Of a stretch of DNA of 64,000 bases, positions 1 through 8,354 are shown one piece after another; within the stretch, counting starts at the first letter, position 1, and every line of letters begins with the position of its first letter. The stretch comes from Candidatus Acetothermia bacterium (GTDB lineage: Bacteria; Bipolaricaulota; Bipolaricaulia; Bipolaricaulales; Bipolaricaulaceae): NCBI GenBank assembly GCA_024653305.1, contig JANLFW010000005.1, forward strand, positions 8,011 through 72,010. Reading direction: 5' to 3'. The position numbers and the translations under genes were made by a program. The notes under the pieces were generated by a model. It worked only from the letters and a program-made list of their open reading frames with translations. It was not told the DNA's origin and did no database searches.

Positions 1-543
1 TTCACCGAGATCCTGGCCGGCCACGTGCGGGAGGCCATCGCCCACCTCAGGCTCGCGGCGGAGCTGAGGGAGCAGGCGATCCGCGACCCCCTCACCGGCC
101 TCTACAACCGCCGGTTCCTGTCCGAGGTGCTCGCCCAGGAGCTGGAGCGGGCCCGCCGCTACGGGCGGCCGTTGGCCCTCGTCATGGGGGACGTGGACTC
201 CTTCAAGGCCATCAACGACCGGTACGGCCACGTCGCGGGCGACCAGGCGCTCCAGCGGGTGGCCAGGGTGCTCCAATCCACGGTGCGCGCCTCGGATTAC
301 GTGGTGCGCTACGGGGGCGAGGAGTTCGTGGTGGTCCTGCCGGAGACGGACGAGGCAGGGGCGGAGGAGGCGATGGCCCGCATCACCCAGGCCCTGGTGG
401 AGATGCCTGAGGAACCCCGGGCCACCCTCAGCCTGGGGGCAGCGGTGTGGCATCCCGGGGAAGCGCCCGCGGCCTCGGTGGAGGACCTCCTCCGGCGGGC
501 GGACGAGATGCTGTACACGATGAAGCGGCGGCACCGGGACTAG
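1..543 (+). CDS. Diguanylate cyclase (GGDEF domain), 5' end outside window
   Basis: The reading frame is open at the first base, so the N-terminal part, probably a sensor, is missing. The visible 180 residues are a full GGDEF domain: DPLTGLYNRRF at its start, the metal-binding MGDVDSFK, and the active loop RYGGEEF. An RASD sequence five residues before GGEEF matches the RxxD inhibitory site, so product feedback by c-di-GMP is expected. The domain should make c-di-GMP from two GTP. It is very similar to the GGDEF domain of the large sensor at 60.8-63.2 kb. The stop codon is shared with the convergent hydrolase gene in a CTAG overlap. Confidence 0.9.
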   Translation, partial: FTEILAGHVREAIAHLRLAAELREQAIRDPLTGLYNRRFLSEVLAQELERARRYGRPLALVMGDVDSFKAINDRYGHVAGDQALQRVARVLQSTVRASDYVVRYGGEEFVVVLPETDEAGAEEAMARITQALVEMPEEPRATLSLGAAVWHPGEAPAASVEDLLRRADEMLYTMKRRHRD

Positions 544-1313
544 CGCCACTCCCCGGCCTCCACGGTGAGGCCATCCGCGGCGGCGACCACCTTGATCCCG
601 AGCTTCTCCGCGAGCTCCGCCGCGAGCTCCCAGGGCTTCCCCCGGAGCATGGTCATCCCGAAGTGGGTGAGCACGGCGAGGTTTGGGCGGACCTCCTGGA
701 TGATCTCCACCGCCTCGGGGAGGGAGAGGTGGTCCACGTCCGGGCTCCACTCCCGCCGCACCACGTTCAGGACGAGGAGCTGGCAGCCCCTGTACCGGCC
801 GGGGAGGTCGGGGGTGAACTTGGCGTCGGTCACGAACCCGATCCGCCCCTCCGGGGAATCCACGAGAAGACCGTAGGTTTCCACCTGACCGTGGTGGTGC
901 CGGATCGATCGGATCGCCACCTCGTCCACCGCGTACGTCCCGTCCTCCTCCCAGAGTTCGATGCGCTCCAGAAACTGGCGGACGTAGCGGAGGACCACCG
1001 GATCCTCCCCTTCCAGGGCATCGGCCGGGGCGAGGAGGGCCCCGCGCCGTTTGCGGCCGGCATCGGCCATGGCCTCGATCAGGATGTTCACGTCGGTGGA
1101 GTGGTCGAGGTGCTTGTGGGAAAGGAGGATCGCAGAAAGCTCGCTAGGGTCGAGGGCCGGACGGCTTTTGCGGGCCCGGAGGAGGGTGCCCGGTCCAGGA
1201 TCGAGGAGGAGCTGGGTCCCCCCAAGCTCGATCCACGTGCCCGCGGAGGACCTGAGCTGCCGGGCGACCACGAACCGGGCCCCCGCCGTCCCCAGGAACT
1301 TCACGTACCCCAT
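540..1313 (-). CDS. Metallo-beta-lactamase-fold hydrolase
   Basis: A 257-residue protein with the MBL zinc motif SHKHLDH near residue 65, later histidines in RHHHGQVE and a VLTHFGM segment near the C-terminus, the usual set for a binuclear metal site. No signal peptide is seen, so it is probably cytoplasmic. The start chosen is the ATG that gives MGYVKFLGTAG, the typical first beta strand. A longer frame exists upstream but has no family character. A TAGCCT box lies 8 nt before this ATG. The gene follows the TlpA-like gene on the same strand after 82 nt. The substrate cannot be read from sequence; RNase Z-like, phosphodiesterase-like and other hydrolase roles are possible. Confidence 0.8.
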   Translation of the reverse strand: MGYVKFLGTAGARFVVARQLRSSAGTWIELGGTQLLLDPGPGTLLRARKSRPALDPSELSAILLSHKHLDHSTDVNILIEAMADAGRKRRGALLAPADALEGEDPVVLRYVRQFLERIELWEEDGTYAVDEVAIRSIRHHHGQVETYGLLVDSPEGRIGFVTDAKFTPDLPGRYRGCQLLVLNVVRREWSPDVDHLSLPEAVEIIQEVRPNLAVLTHFGMTMLRGKPWELAAELAEKLGIKVVAAADGLTVEAGEWR

Positions 1314-1395
1314 GGCAAGGGAGGCTACGGCAGGGCCCGACCAAAGCACAGGCAATGTGTCCCCCGATGTGGGGAACAAACCGCGGCGCGGGATT

Positions 1396-1929
1396 CTACC
1401 GGGGAAGGGAAATCCCGGCCTTGCCGAGGAGGTCGAGGAGGAAATCCAGGTCGCGCAGGGACACGGCCCACACCCCGCTCACCTCGCCGCGGGCGTCCAC
1501 GAACACGGTGAACGGGTAGCGCAGGTTCTCCGAGAGCTGGTAGGCCCGGGTCACCCCGGCCCCGGGGTCGAACAGGATGGGGAACGTGATCCCGTAACGG
1601 GCGGCGATCTCCGGCACCTCCCCCCACCGTTCCGGGCAGATGCCGACCACCACCACGCGGTCTCCGTACCGCCGATGGAACCCCTCCAGGATCGCCAGGT
1701 CGTGCTTGCACGCCCCGCACCAGGTGGTCCAAAACGCGAGGACCATGGGGCGGCCGCGCCTCTGGGCGGCAAAGTTGAACCCGCCCCCGAGGCCGGCGAG
1801 GGCGAACTCCGGGGCCGGTCGACCGACGATGGGAAACGTGCCCTCCCCGAGACGGCCTTCTTGGGGCTGGAACAGAAAGGCCGCCACCAGCAAGATGGCG
1901 AGCCCTAGGGCGAGCCACCGGGCGTCCAT
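1396..1929 (-). CDS. TlpA/ResA-like thiol-disulfide oxidoreductase, membrane-anchored
   Basis: A 177-residue protein with an N-terminal hydrophobic anchor (residues 5-18) followed by a thioredoxin-like domain. The active site is WCGAC within FWTTWCGACKHD, and the cis-Pro region is YPFTVFVD. This arrangement is typical of extracytoplasmic TlpA/ResA reductases that hold partner cysteines reduced, for example in metalloprotein or cytochrome assembly. It starts 10 nt after the hypF stop on the same strand and is probably cotranscribed with it. A supporting role in hydrogenase or other metalloprotein maturation is inference from position only. The start ATG gives MDARWLAL; the upstream frame extension looks non-coding. 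Confidence 0.85.
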   Translation of the reverse strand: MDARWLALGLAILLVAAFLFQPQEGRLGEGTFPIVGRPAPEFALAGLGGGFNFAAQRRGRPMVLAFWTTWCGACKHDLAILEGFHRRYGDRVVVVGICPERWGEVPEIAARYGITFPILFDPGAGVTRAYQLSENLRYPFTVFVDARGEVSGVWAVSLRDLDFLLDLLGKAGISLPR

Positions 1930-1939
1930 GGCCGCAAGG

Positions 1940-4174
1940 TTACCGGAGCCAGGCGGCCACCGCGAGCTGGCCGAACGAGAGGCCCCCGTCCCCGGGCGGA
2001 ACCTTCCGGTGGGCGAGGAACCGCAGCCCGGCCTTCTCCACCTCCGCCCGCACGGCACGGGCGATGGCGTCGTTGACGGCAACGCCCCCGGTGAGGCCCA
2101 CCGCGGGGATTCCCTCCTCCCGGGCCACCGCGGCCGCCAGGCGGGCCAGCCCCCGCCCCAGGGCATCCTGGGCCGTGGCCGCCAAGTCCTCCGGCCTTGC
2201 CCCCTCCTCCCTTAGCTCATGCAACCTGCGGAAGATGGCCACCGTGTCGAGGATGGGCCTTCCGTCCCCGCTGCGAATCAGGGGCTCCAGTGGAAGGGCC
2301 CTGCCCCGGGCCGCGGCGGCTTCGAGCCGCATCGCCGGCTCCCCCTCGTACGTCCTTTCCCGTGAGGTCCCAAGCCAGGCCGCCACCGCGTCCAGGAACC
2401 GGCCCGCGCTCGTGGTGAGGGGGCAGTTCACCCGGCGCTCGATCTGGAGCCGCACCGCCGCCAGCTCCCGGGGGGAGAGCCCGGACTCCTGGGGGTCGTG
2501 GCCCGCGGTGAGGAGGTAGCTCGCCGCCATCCGCCCCGGCCGGAGGGTGGCGAGGTCCCCGCCCGGCATGGGGACAGGGGCGAGCGACCCAGCGCGCCGA
2601 CTGCGCCCATCCCGCCAGACGATGACCTCCCCGCCCCACGCCTGACCGTCCTCTCCGTACCCGTACCCGTCGAGGGCCAGCCCCACCACCTCCGAGACGC
2701 CCCACTCCGCGGCGAGGCCGGCGACGTGGGCCACGTGGTGCTGGACCGGGATCGCCTCCCCGAGCTCGCGGGCGAGGCGGCCCGTGGCAAACCCGGGGTG
2801 GAGGTCGCACGCGATCCGCCTGGGGAAGGGAGCCCCCACCAGGCGCAGGAGGTGACCGAGCGCATCCCGCAGGAACTCCAGGGTGTCCAGGTACTCGGTG
2901 TTCCCGATGTGCTGGGAGAGGTACACCTTGCCCCGGTGGTAGATGGCGCAGGTCACGTTGAGGTCGCCCCCCAGGGCGAGGAGAGGCTCCGCGCCGAGGT
3001 CGAGGGGGATCGGCTCGGGCACCCACCCCCGGGAGCGACGGAGGAAGGCCGGGGCGCCGCCGCTCACCCGCACCACCGAATCGTCACAGCGGGCGACGAT
3101 GCGCCGGTTGTGGAGGAGAAAGGCGTCGGCCACCTCGGAGAGCTCGGCGCGGATCCGCTCGTTTTCGATGAGCATCGGCCGGCCGGGGAAGTTGGCGCTC
3201 GTCATCACCACCGGGAACGAAAGCTCTCGAAGGAGCAGGTGGTGGAGACCGGTGTAGGGGAGCATCGTCCCCACCGTGTGGAGACCCGGGGCGACCGACG
3301 GGGCGAGGTACCCCGGCCGGTGGGGGAGGACCACGATCGGTCGCCGCGGGGAGCGGAGGAGCGCCCACTCCTCCTCGCTCGGCTCGGCGAACCGCTCCAC
3401 CAGGTCCGCGCGGCTCAAGAGGGCGAACGGCTGCCCGGGCCGTCCGAGCCTGCGGCGGAGCTCGGCCACCATCTCCTCCCTCGTCGCGTCGCAGGCGAGG
3501 TGGGTCCCGCCGAGGCCCTTGATGGCCACGATCTTCCCGGCCTTGAGCGCCTCCACCGCCAGCTCCAGAGGGTCCCCCGGCACTTCCCTCGCTCCTTCCA
3601 CGTAGACCAGGCGCGGCCCACAGCGGGGGCAGGCGATGGTCTGGGCGTGGTGGCGGCGGTCCAGGGGGTCGGTGTACTCCTTTGCGCAGTCCGCGCACAT
3701 CGGGAAGTCGCGCATGGAGGTGCGGGGCCGATCGTAGGGGAGGGCCTCCACCACCGTGAACCGTGGCCCGCAGTCGGTGCAGCTTGTGGCCCAATACCCG
3801 TGGTAGCGGCTCTCGGGGGCGTCGATGTCCGCGAGGCACGACGGGCAGGTGGCGACATCCGGGGGGATCATCCCCGTTCCCTCACCCCCATCCCGGGACG
3901 GGAGGATGCGAAAGTCCCTCGTCCCCAACGGGGGCAGGTCCTCCACGGCGAGGGAGGCCACCTCCGCCAGGGGCGGCGCCTCCTCCCGCAACGAGAGGAG
4001 GAACCCGGCCATCGCCTCCGGGGGGCCCTCGGCCTCGATCTCCACCCCCGCATCCCCTAGGTTGCGCACGTGCCCGGAGAGGCCATGGCGGAGGGCGATG
4101 CGGTACACGAACGGGCGGAACCCCACCCCTTGGACGGTACCCGCAACGTGGATCCTCTTGCGCACCGATGCCAT
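1940..4174 (-). CDS. hypF: Carbamoyltransferase HypF, [NiFe] hydrogenase maturation
   Basis: A 744-residue protein of full family length. Domains in order: acylphosphatase (about 1-90, GTVQGVGFRPF), two C-x2-C-x18-C-x2-C zinc fingers (about 105-185, CPSC/CTDC and CADC/CPRC), a YrdC-like domain (about 200-380) and a Kae1-like C-terminal domain with the metal site HHVAH. HypF uses carbamoyl phosphate and ATP to load a carbamoyl group on HypE, the source of the cyanide ligands of the [NiFe] site. Its likely client is the Mbh hydrogenase encoded at 13.4-21.3 kb. It is separated from hypA/hypB by the alr and murein-salvage region. The -10 box lies 11 nt before the ATG, so the mRNA is probably nearly leaderless. 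Confidence 0.97.
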   Translation of the reverse strand: MASVRKRIHVAGTVQGVGFRPFVYRIALRHGLSGHVRNLGDAGVEIEAEGPPEAMAGFLLSLREEAPPLAEVASLAVEDLPPLGTRDFRILPSRDGGEGTGMIPPDVATCPSCLADIDAPESRYHGYWATSCTDCGPRFTVVEALPYDRPRTSMRDFPMCADCAKEYTDPLDRRHHAQTIACPRCGPRLVYVEGAREVPGDPLELAVEALKAGKIVAIKGLGGTHLACDATREEMVAELRRRLGRPGQPFALLSRADLVERFAEPSEEEWALLRSPRRPIVVLPHRPGYLAPSVAPGLHTVGTMLPYTGLHHLLLRELSFPVVMTSANFPGRPMLIENERIRAELSEVADAFLLHNRRIVARCDDSVVRVSGGAPAFLRRSRGWVPEPIPLDLGAEPLLALGGDLNVTCAIYHRGKVYLSQHIGNTEYLDTLEFLRDALGHLLRLVGAPFPRRIACDLHPGFATGRLARELGEAIPVQHHVAHVAGLAAEWGVSEVVGLALDGYGYGEDGQAWGGEVIVWRDGRSRRAGSLAPVPMPGGDLATLRPGRMAASYLLTAGHDPQESGLSPRELAAVRLQIERRVNCPLTTSAGRFLDAVAAWLGTSRERTYEGEPAMRLEAAAARGRALPLEPLIRSGDGRPILDTVAIFRRLHELREEGARPEDLAATAQDALGRGLARLAAAVAREEGIPAVGLTGGVAVNDAIARAVRAEVEKAGLRFLAHRKVPPGDGGLSFGQLAVAAWLR

Positions 4175-4185
4175 CGCGGACCGGA

Positions 4186-4191
4186 ATTATA
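4186..4191 (-). promoter_or_regulatory. -10 box for hypF operon
   Basis: A perfect TATAAT on the minus strand lies 11 nt upstream of the hypF ATG. No convincing -35 hexamer is present 16-18 nt further upstream. Transcription should begin about 4 nt before the start codon. Confidence 0.45.
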
Positions 4192-4226
4192 CCGGCGGTT
4201 GTCCCATCCCCCGGGGACGGAGGTGG

Positions 4227-4255
4227 TTGGCAGGGAGGGGAGGTGGGCGTGGAAT
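4227..4255 (+). promoter_or_regulatory. Promoter for alr, near-leaderless
   Basis: TTGGCA (4227-4232), 17-nt spacer, TGGAAT (4250-4255). The ATG of alr follows 8 nt after the -10 box, so the transcript should start within a few bases of the start codon. Confidence 0.45.
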
Positions 4256-4263
4256 AGGCCACC

Positions 4264-5340
4264 ATGGTCCACGCCGAGGTGGACAGGCGCGCCCTGCGGG
4301 GGAACCTGGAGCGGCTACGGGAGTGGCTGCCCCACCGGGTGGCAATGATGCTGGTGGTCAAGGAGGACGCCTACGGCCACGGCCTCCTCCCGGTAGCTCG
4401 CGCCGCCCAGGGGATCGCGGACTGGTTCGGCGTGGCCTACGTGACCGAGGCCCGCGCCCTGCGCCGGGCCGGGTTCACGGAGCCGGTGTTCATCATGACC
4501 CCTCCGGTGGGACTCGCGCTCGTCCAGGCCGTGCGGGAGGGGTTCCACATCCCCCTCGGGGACGTCGGGATGATCCCCGAGATCGAGGCCGCGGCGTCCC
4601 GGGCTGGGCGGCCAGCCCTCGTCCACATCGAGGTGGACACCGGAATGGGCCGGTTCGGGCTTCTCCCGGAGGAGGTGGACCGCGCCCTCGCGGTCCTGAA
4701 CCCCAAGCGGGTGGAGGTGACCGGCATCTACTCCCACCTCTCCTCAGCCAACGGCCGCACCCAGGACGACCTCCTGTTCACGCGGGCCCAGGTGTGGTGG
4801 TTCCGCAACCTCCTCGCGGAGTGGGGCCACCGGAACCTGCCGATCCCGTGGCGCCACCTCGCCAACTCCGCGGCGGCCCTGGCGTTCGACGAGGCCACCG
4901 CGCCCCCGCTGAACATGGTGCGGGTAGGGACCGCGGCCTACGGGTACCCCGACGGACCGGTCCCCTTCCCGGTTTCCCTTACCCCGGCCGCCCGGGCGTG
5001 GACGGAGGTGGCCGCGGTGCGCGACCTGCCCCGGGGGTGGCCGGTGGGGTACAGCCGGACCTACGTGACCCCGGAGCCGGCGCGGGTGGCGATCCTCGCC
5101 GCCGGGTACGGGGACGGCCTGCGGCCGGAGCTCAAGCGGGTGGTGATCCGGGAGCGGCCGGCGGAGCTCGTGGGGAAACTGGGGATGGACACCGTGGCCG
5201 CCGATGTGACCGCGCTCACTGGGGTTCGTCGCGGCGACCGCGCCCTCCTGTTCGGTCCCGGGATCAGCGGCCATCAGGGCTGGATCTGCCCGGTTCTGGT
5301 CCCGGTCCTCCTCTCCGCCCGCCGCCGCTGGACGGGGTAG
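4264..5340 (+). CDS. alr: Alanine racemase (PLP)
   Basis: A 358-residue fold-type III PLP enzyme interconverting L- and D-alanine for peptidoglycan. The PLP lysine is Lys33 in VVKEDAYGHG; the family form is VVKANAYGHG, so two residues next to the lysine differ. The second catalytic tyrosine is in VGYSRTY, and the C-terminal domain has AAGYGDGLRP and VGKLGMD. Length is slightly below the usual 360-390. It is divergent from hypF and precedes the murein-salvage operon, where D-Ala released from wall peptides could also be handled. The unusual residues next to the lysine leave room for a different substrate. Confidence 0.9.
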   Translation: MVHAEVDRRALRGNLERLREWLPHRVAMMLVVKEDAYGHGLLPVARAAQGIADWFGVAYVTEARALRRAGFTEPVFIMTPPVGLALVQAVREGFHIPLGDVGMIPEIEAAASRAGRPALVHIEVDTGMGRFGLLPEEVDRALAVLNPKRVEVTGIYSHLSSANGRTQDDLLFTRAQVWWFRNLLAEWGHRNLPIPWRHLANSAAALAFDEATAPPLNMVRVGTAAYGYPDGPVPFPVSLTPAARAWTEVAAVRDLPRGWPVGYSRTYVTPEPARVAILAAGYGDGLRPELKRVVIRERPAELVGKLGMDTVAADVTALTGVRRGDRALLFGPGISGHQGWICPVLVPVLLSARRRWTG

Positions 5341-5351
5341 GGGTCCCCGTC

Positions 5352-5384
5352 CGTCGTCGACCGAAAGCCCGACGATGGCCAGGT
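5352..5384 (+). repeat. 33-bp direct repeat, left copy (hypA 3'-end sequence)
   Basis: This 33-bp stretch is identical to 12299-12331, which lies in the 3' coding end of hypA. Read on the minus strand it encodes LAIVGLSVDD, the same as the HypA C-terminus, with weaker resemblance just upstream. It contains a 6-bp inverted repeat TCGTCG/CGACGA with a 10-nt loop. The two copies bracket the whole murein-salvage operon. Confidence 0.85.
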
Positions 5385-5458
5385 GGTGGACCGGGCCCTC
5401 GCCAACCTCCGGGAGCCCTCCTCAGGCAGAGGGATTCCCTAGCGCCCCAGGCTCGTTC

Positions 5459-5487
5459 TTGACTTTGACCGCGCTTCGCGCTATGTT
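5459..5487 (+). promoter_or_regulatory. Promoter for the murein-salvage operon
   Basis: TTGACT (5459-5464), 17-nt spacer, TATGTT (5482-5487). Transcription would start near 5494, giving a leader of about 30 nt with a GGAGG Shine-Dalgarno site at 5514-5518 before the GTG at 5524. Confidence 0.55.
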
Positions 5488-5523
5488 GAACGTGTGGGTC
5501 GATCATGCCTTGTGGAGGCAAGC

Positions 5524-6651
5524 GTGTTCCGGTTTCGCTTTAAGCTGGAGAAGCCATTCCGGATAGCCATCGGGTACACGAAAGAGAAGGAAGAGATCGT
5601 CGTCCGTCTCGTGGACAGTGCTGGCAATGTGGGGTGGGGTGAGGCCTCGCCAAGCCCCCTCATCTTGAGCGCCACCTCGGATACGGTGCTCGCCGCCCTG
5701 GACGTGTTGATCCCCACGATCCTCGGGGAGGACCCCCGGCGACTGCGGTACCTTATGGACAAGATGGACCGGGCCCTTCACGGCCACGCCCCGGCCAAGG
5801 CCGCGGTGGACATAGCCCTCCACGATCTGGTCGGGCACATCACCGGGGAGCCGGTGTGGCGCCTGTTGGGAGGAAGCCGCGCCGAGCCTGTGGACACCGA
5901 TTTCACAGTGGGGATCGACGCCCCGGAGGCCATGGCCGCTGAGGCCAAGGCCCTCGTGGCCGCGGGCTTCCGCACGATCAAGGTGAAGGTGGGCGAGGAT
6001 CCTCAGGTGGACGTTGCCCGAGTGCAGGCGATCCGGGACGCGGTAGGGGATGCGGTGACCATCCGCATTGATGCCAACCAGGGCTGGACGCGTCCGGAGG
6101 CGGTATGGGCTCTGACCAGGATGGCCGAATACGACGTCCAGTTCGTGGAGCAACCGGTGGCCGCGGAGGACATCGAGGGGTTGGCGTGGGTGCGCCGCCG
6201 GTCCCCGATCCCGGTGATGGCCGACGAGGCTGTGCACACCCCCGCCGATGCGTTGCGGGTGGTACGGGCGGAGGCCGCCGATTACGTGAACATCAAGCTC
6301 ATGAAGGCGGGGGGGCTATGGCGGGCTCGGGAGATCGCGGCCATCTGTGGGGCGGCGGGGATCCCCAACATGATCGGGGGGATGGTGGAGTCGAACCTGT
6401 CGGCCACAGCGGCGGTGCACTTCGCCATCGCCGAGAGCAACGTGATCTTCCGCGATCTGGACATCGGGGAGCGGCCGGAGACCCAGCTCGTGGCCGAAGG
6501 CGGGTCGCACATCGAGGCCGGCCATCAGGTATTGACCGATCCCGAGGCCCCGGGGTTTGGGGTTCGACGTCTCCAGGAGGAGTGGCTCGTCCCCGTGAAG
6601 ACCTACCGCTTAGGAGAAGGAGGTGGGAGAAGGGACAAGACCGTGGCGTAG
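5524..6651 (+). CDS. Dipeptide epimerase, enolase superfamily (L-Ala-D/L-Glu epimerase type)
   Basis: A 375-residue enolase-superfamily protein with the capping domain first and the TIM barrel after about residue 125. Barrel motifs are all present: IKVKVG (catalytic KxK), IRIDANQGW, FVEQPV and MADEAVHT (three metal ligands), then NIKLMKAGG (second catalytic lysine). Such epimerases convert L-Ala-D-Glu from murein into L-Ala-L-Glu for ordinary peptidases. The GTG at 5524 is preferred because GGAGG lies 5 nt before it; an earlier GTG at 5494 lies at the predicted transcription start. It is the first gene of an operon with a peptide importer, lysA and an NlpC/P60 endopeptidase, which supports the murein dipeptide substrate. 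Other dipeptides remain possible. Confidence 0.88.
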   Translation: MFRFRFKLEKPFRIAIGYTKEKEEIVVRLVDSAGNVGWGEASPSPLILSATSDTVLAALDVLIPTILGEDPRRLRYLMDKMDRALHGHAPAKAAVDIALHDLVGHITGEPVWRLLGGSRAEPVDTDFTVGIDAPEAMAAEAKALVAAGFRTIKVKVGEDPQVDVARVQAIRDAVGDAVTIRIDANQGWTRPEAVWALTRMAEYDVQFVEQPVAAEDIEGLAWVRRRSPIPVMADEAVHTPADALRVVRAEAADYVNIKLMKAGGLWRAREIAAICGAAGIPNMIGGMVESNLSATAAVHFAIAESNVIFRDLDIGERPETQLVAEGGSHIEAGHQVLTDPEAPGFGVRRLQEEWLVPVKTYRLGEGGGRRDKTVA

Positions 6652-6704
6652 AGGGCCCATTTGGTAGTGCCCTTCAGGGGCAGATGGTTAAGGAGGTGTT
6701 TCCA

Positions 6705-8288
6705 TTGAAGAAAGTCGCGGAGTTGATTTTTTTGGCATTGCTCGCAGGCGGGCTGGTGGGGTGGGCGGTGCCTCCACGGGACACCCTCATCATCGGGGCC
6801 CGCACGGACATCATCGTGGACCTGGACCCGGCACGGGCGTACGAGGTGTTCACCGATCTCGTCATCGAGCAGTACTACGATGCCTTGGTCAACATCGTCA
6901 TCGAAGAGGGTGAAGTGGTGGCTAGGCCGGGGCTTGCCGTAAGCTGGGAGGTCTCCTCAGACGGGTTGACCTGGACCTTCCACCTCCGCAGAGGGGCTAA
7001 GTTCCATTCCGGCCGAGAGGTCACCGCCGACGATGTGGTGTACTCGTTCCATCGCTCGCTGAGTCTCAATTTCGCCCCGATTTGGATCCTCTCCCAATAC
7101 GTGCCGAGCAAAGACATGATCGCGAAGGTCGACGATCACACGGTGGCCATCACCACGAAGGAGCCGGTAGCGGAGCTCATCATCGCTTCGGTGATCGGCT
7201 TTCAGGGGATCTGTTCTATCCTCGACCGTGAGTTGGTGCAGGCCCACGCTACGGAGGTCGATCCGTGGGCCAACGAGTGGCTCAAAACCAACGATGCCGG
7301 GTCTGGGCCGTTCATCCTCGTGGAGTGGTCACCCAATGAGCGCATCATCCTCGACCGGTTCGACGGGTACTGGGCCGGGCCGGCTGGGGTGAAGCGCATC
7401 ATCATCGTCGACATCCCTGAGCCGGCGGCCCAGAAGCTCGCCCTCGACAAGGGCGACGTCGACATCGCTTGGGACCTCCTGCCGGAGCTGGTGGACCTGT
7501 ACCGGGGCCTCCCCGGGTTCACGGTGGTGGAGGGGCCGGGGTGGGGCATCGAGTACCTCGCGGTGAACGCCGGAAAACCTCCGTTCGACAACGAACTCGT
7601 GCGTGAGGCCATCCGGTGGGCGGTGGATTACGACGCGATCATTTACGGGATCCAGAAAGGCGCAGCCATCTACGGCCAGACGATCATCCCCGCTGGGATG
7701 TTCGGGCATCTCCCGGAAACCCCCTTCCACAAGGACTTGGAGAAAGCCAAGGCCCTCCTGGCCCAGGCGGGATACGCGGAAGGGTTCGAGGTGGAGATGC
7801 TCTCCAGCACGCACCCGCGGCGGGTAGCCATCGCCACCCAAGTCCAGGCCGACCTCGCCCAGATCGGGATCAAGGTGAACATCACCCAGATGGTGTCCGC
7901 CCAGTTCTACGAGATCTACCGGGCGCAGAAGCACCAGATGCTCGTGGCCGGGTGGGGTGTGGACTACGCTGACCCCGATAGCCTGGCCAAACCGTTCGCC
8001 CACTGTTGTACCACTGGGCCCGAAGCCCCGGTGCGACAGCTGGCGTGGCGGAACATGTACGTGGACTGCGAGACCACCCAGCGTGTCGAGGAAGCAGCCC
8101 AGGAGTTGGACCCCGAGAAACGGCGGGCCATGTACGAGGAGATCCAGCAGCGGCTCCTGCACAAAGGTCCGTACGTGATCCTCTACTACCCCCTCAACCA
8201 GGTGGTCACCCGGGCCGTGGTCCAGGGGCTTAAGCTGAACCCGATGCTGAGCTTCACCGAGTTCTGGCCGGTCGCGAAGACGGGCTGA
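6705..8288 (+). CDS. Peptide ABC transporter substrate-binding protein (SBP_bac_5 family)
   Basis: A 527-residue DppA/OppA-type periplasmic binding protein. The start is TTG at 6705, with AAGGAGGTG at 6690-6698 six bases upstream; it gives a clear signal peptide (KK then a hydrophobic run to about residue 22). The mature part has family features such as SSDGLTWTFHLRRGAKFHSG and DVVYSFHRS. No lipobox cysteine is seen at the cleavage site. The following permeases and the wall-recycling enzymes suggest it binds murein peptides such as L-Ala-D-Glu-mDAP; this is inference from context. A strong stem-loop follows the stop codon. Confidence 0.9.
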   Translation: MKKVAELIFLALLAGGLVGWAVPPRDTLIIGARTDIIVDLDPARAYEVFTDLVIEQYYDALVNIVIEEGEVVARPGLAVSWEVSSDGLTWTFHLRRGAKFHSGREVTADDVVYSFHRSLSLNFAPIWILSQYVPSKDMIAKVDDHTVAITTKEPVAELIIASVIGFQGICSILDRELVQAHATEVDPWANEWLKTNDAGSGPFILVEWSPNERIILDRFDGYWAGPAGVKRIIIVDIPEPAAQKLALDKGDVDIAWDLLPELVDLYRGLPGFTVVEGPGWGIEYLAVNAGKPPFDNELVREAIRWAVDYDAIIYGIQKGAAIYGQTIIPAGMFGHLPETPFHKDLEKAKALLAQAGYAEGFEVEMLSSTHPRRVAIATQVQADLAQIGIKVNITQMVSAQFYEIYRAQKHQMLVAGWGVDYADPDSLAKPFAHCCTTGPEAPVRQLAWRNMYVDCETTQRVEEAAQELDPEKRRAMYEEIQQRLLHKGPYVILYYPLNQVVTRAVVQGLKLNPMLSFTEFWPVAKTG

Positions 8289-8292
8289 GGTA

Positions 8293-8327
8293 AAGGGGCC
8301 TGGGGGCCTTTGCCCCCCAGGCCCCTT
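8293..8327 (+). other. Intercistronic stem-loop after peptide-binding protein gene
   Basis: A perfect 14-bp stem (8293-8306 with 8314-8327, AAGGGGCCTGGGGG) with a 7-nt loop, 5 nt after the stop. No T-run follows, so it is more likely an mRNA-stabilising or attenuating hairpin than a full terminator. The permease gene starts 27 nt downstream. Confidence 0.8.
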
Positions 8328-8354
8328 GATCCTTAAGGCCCAACCCAGACCAGC

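Noticed and set aside
447-1908. Long plus-strand open frames opposite the MBL and TlpA-like genes
   Set aside because: They are high-GC shadow frames rich in Arg, Pro and Gly with no family character; the minus-strand genes have clear motifs.
5352-5384. The repeat after alr read as a simple transcription terminator
   Set aside because: The inverted repeat is only 6 bp with a 10-nt loop and no T-run, and the exact 33-bp match to hypA coding sequence is better explained by duplication.
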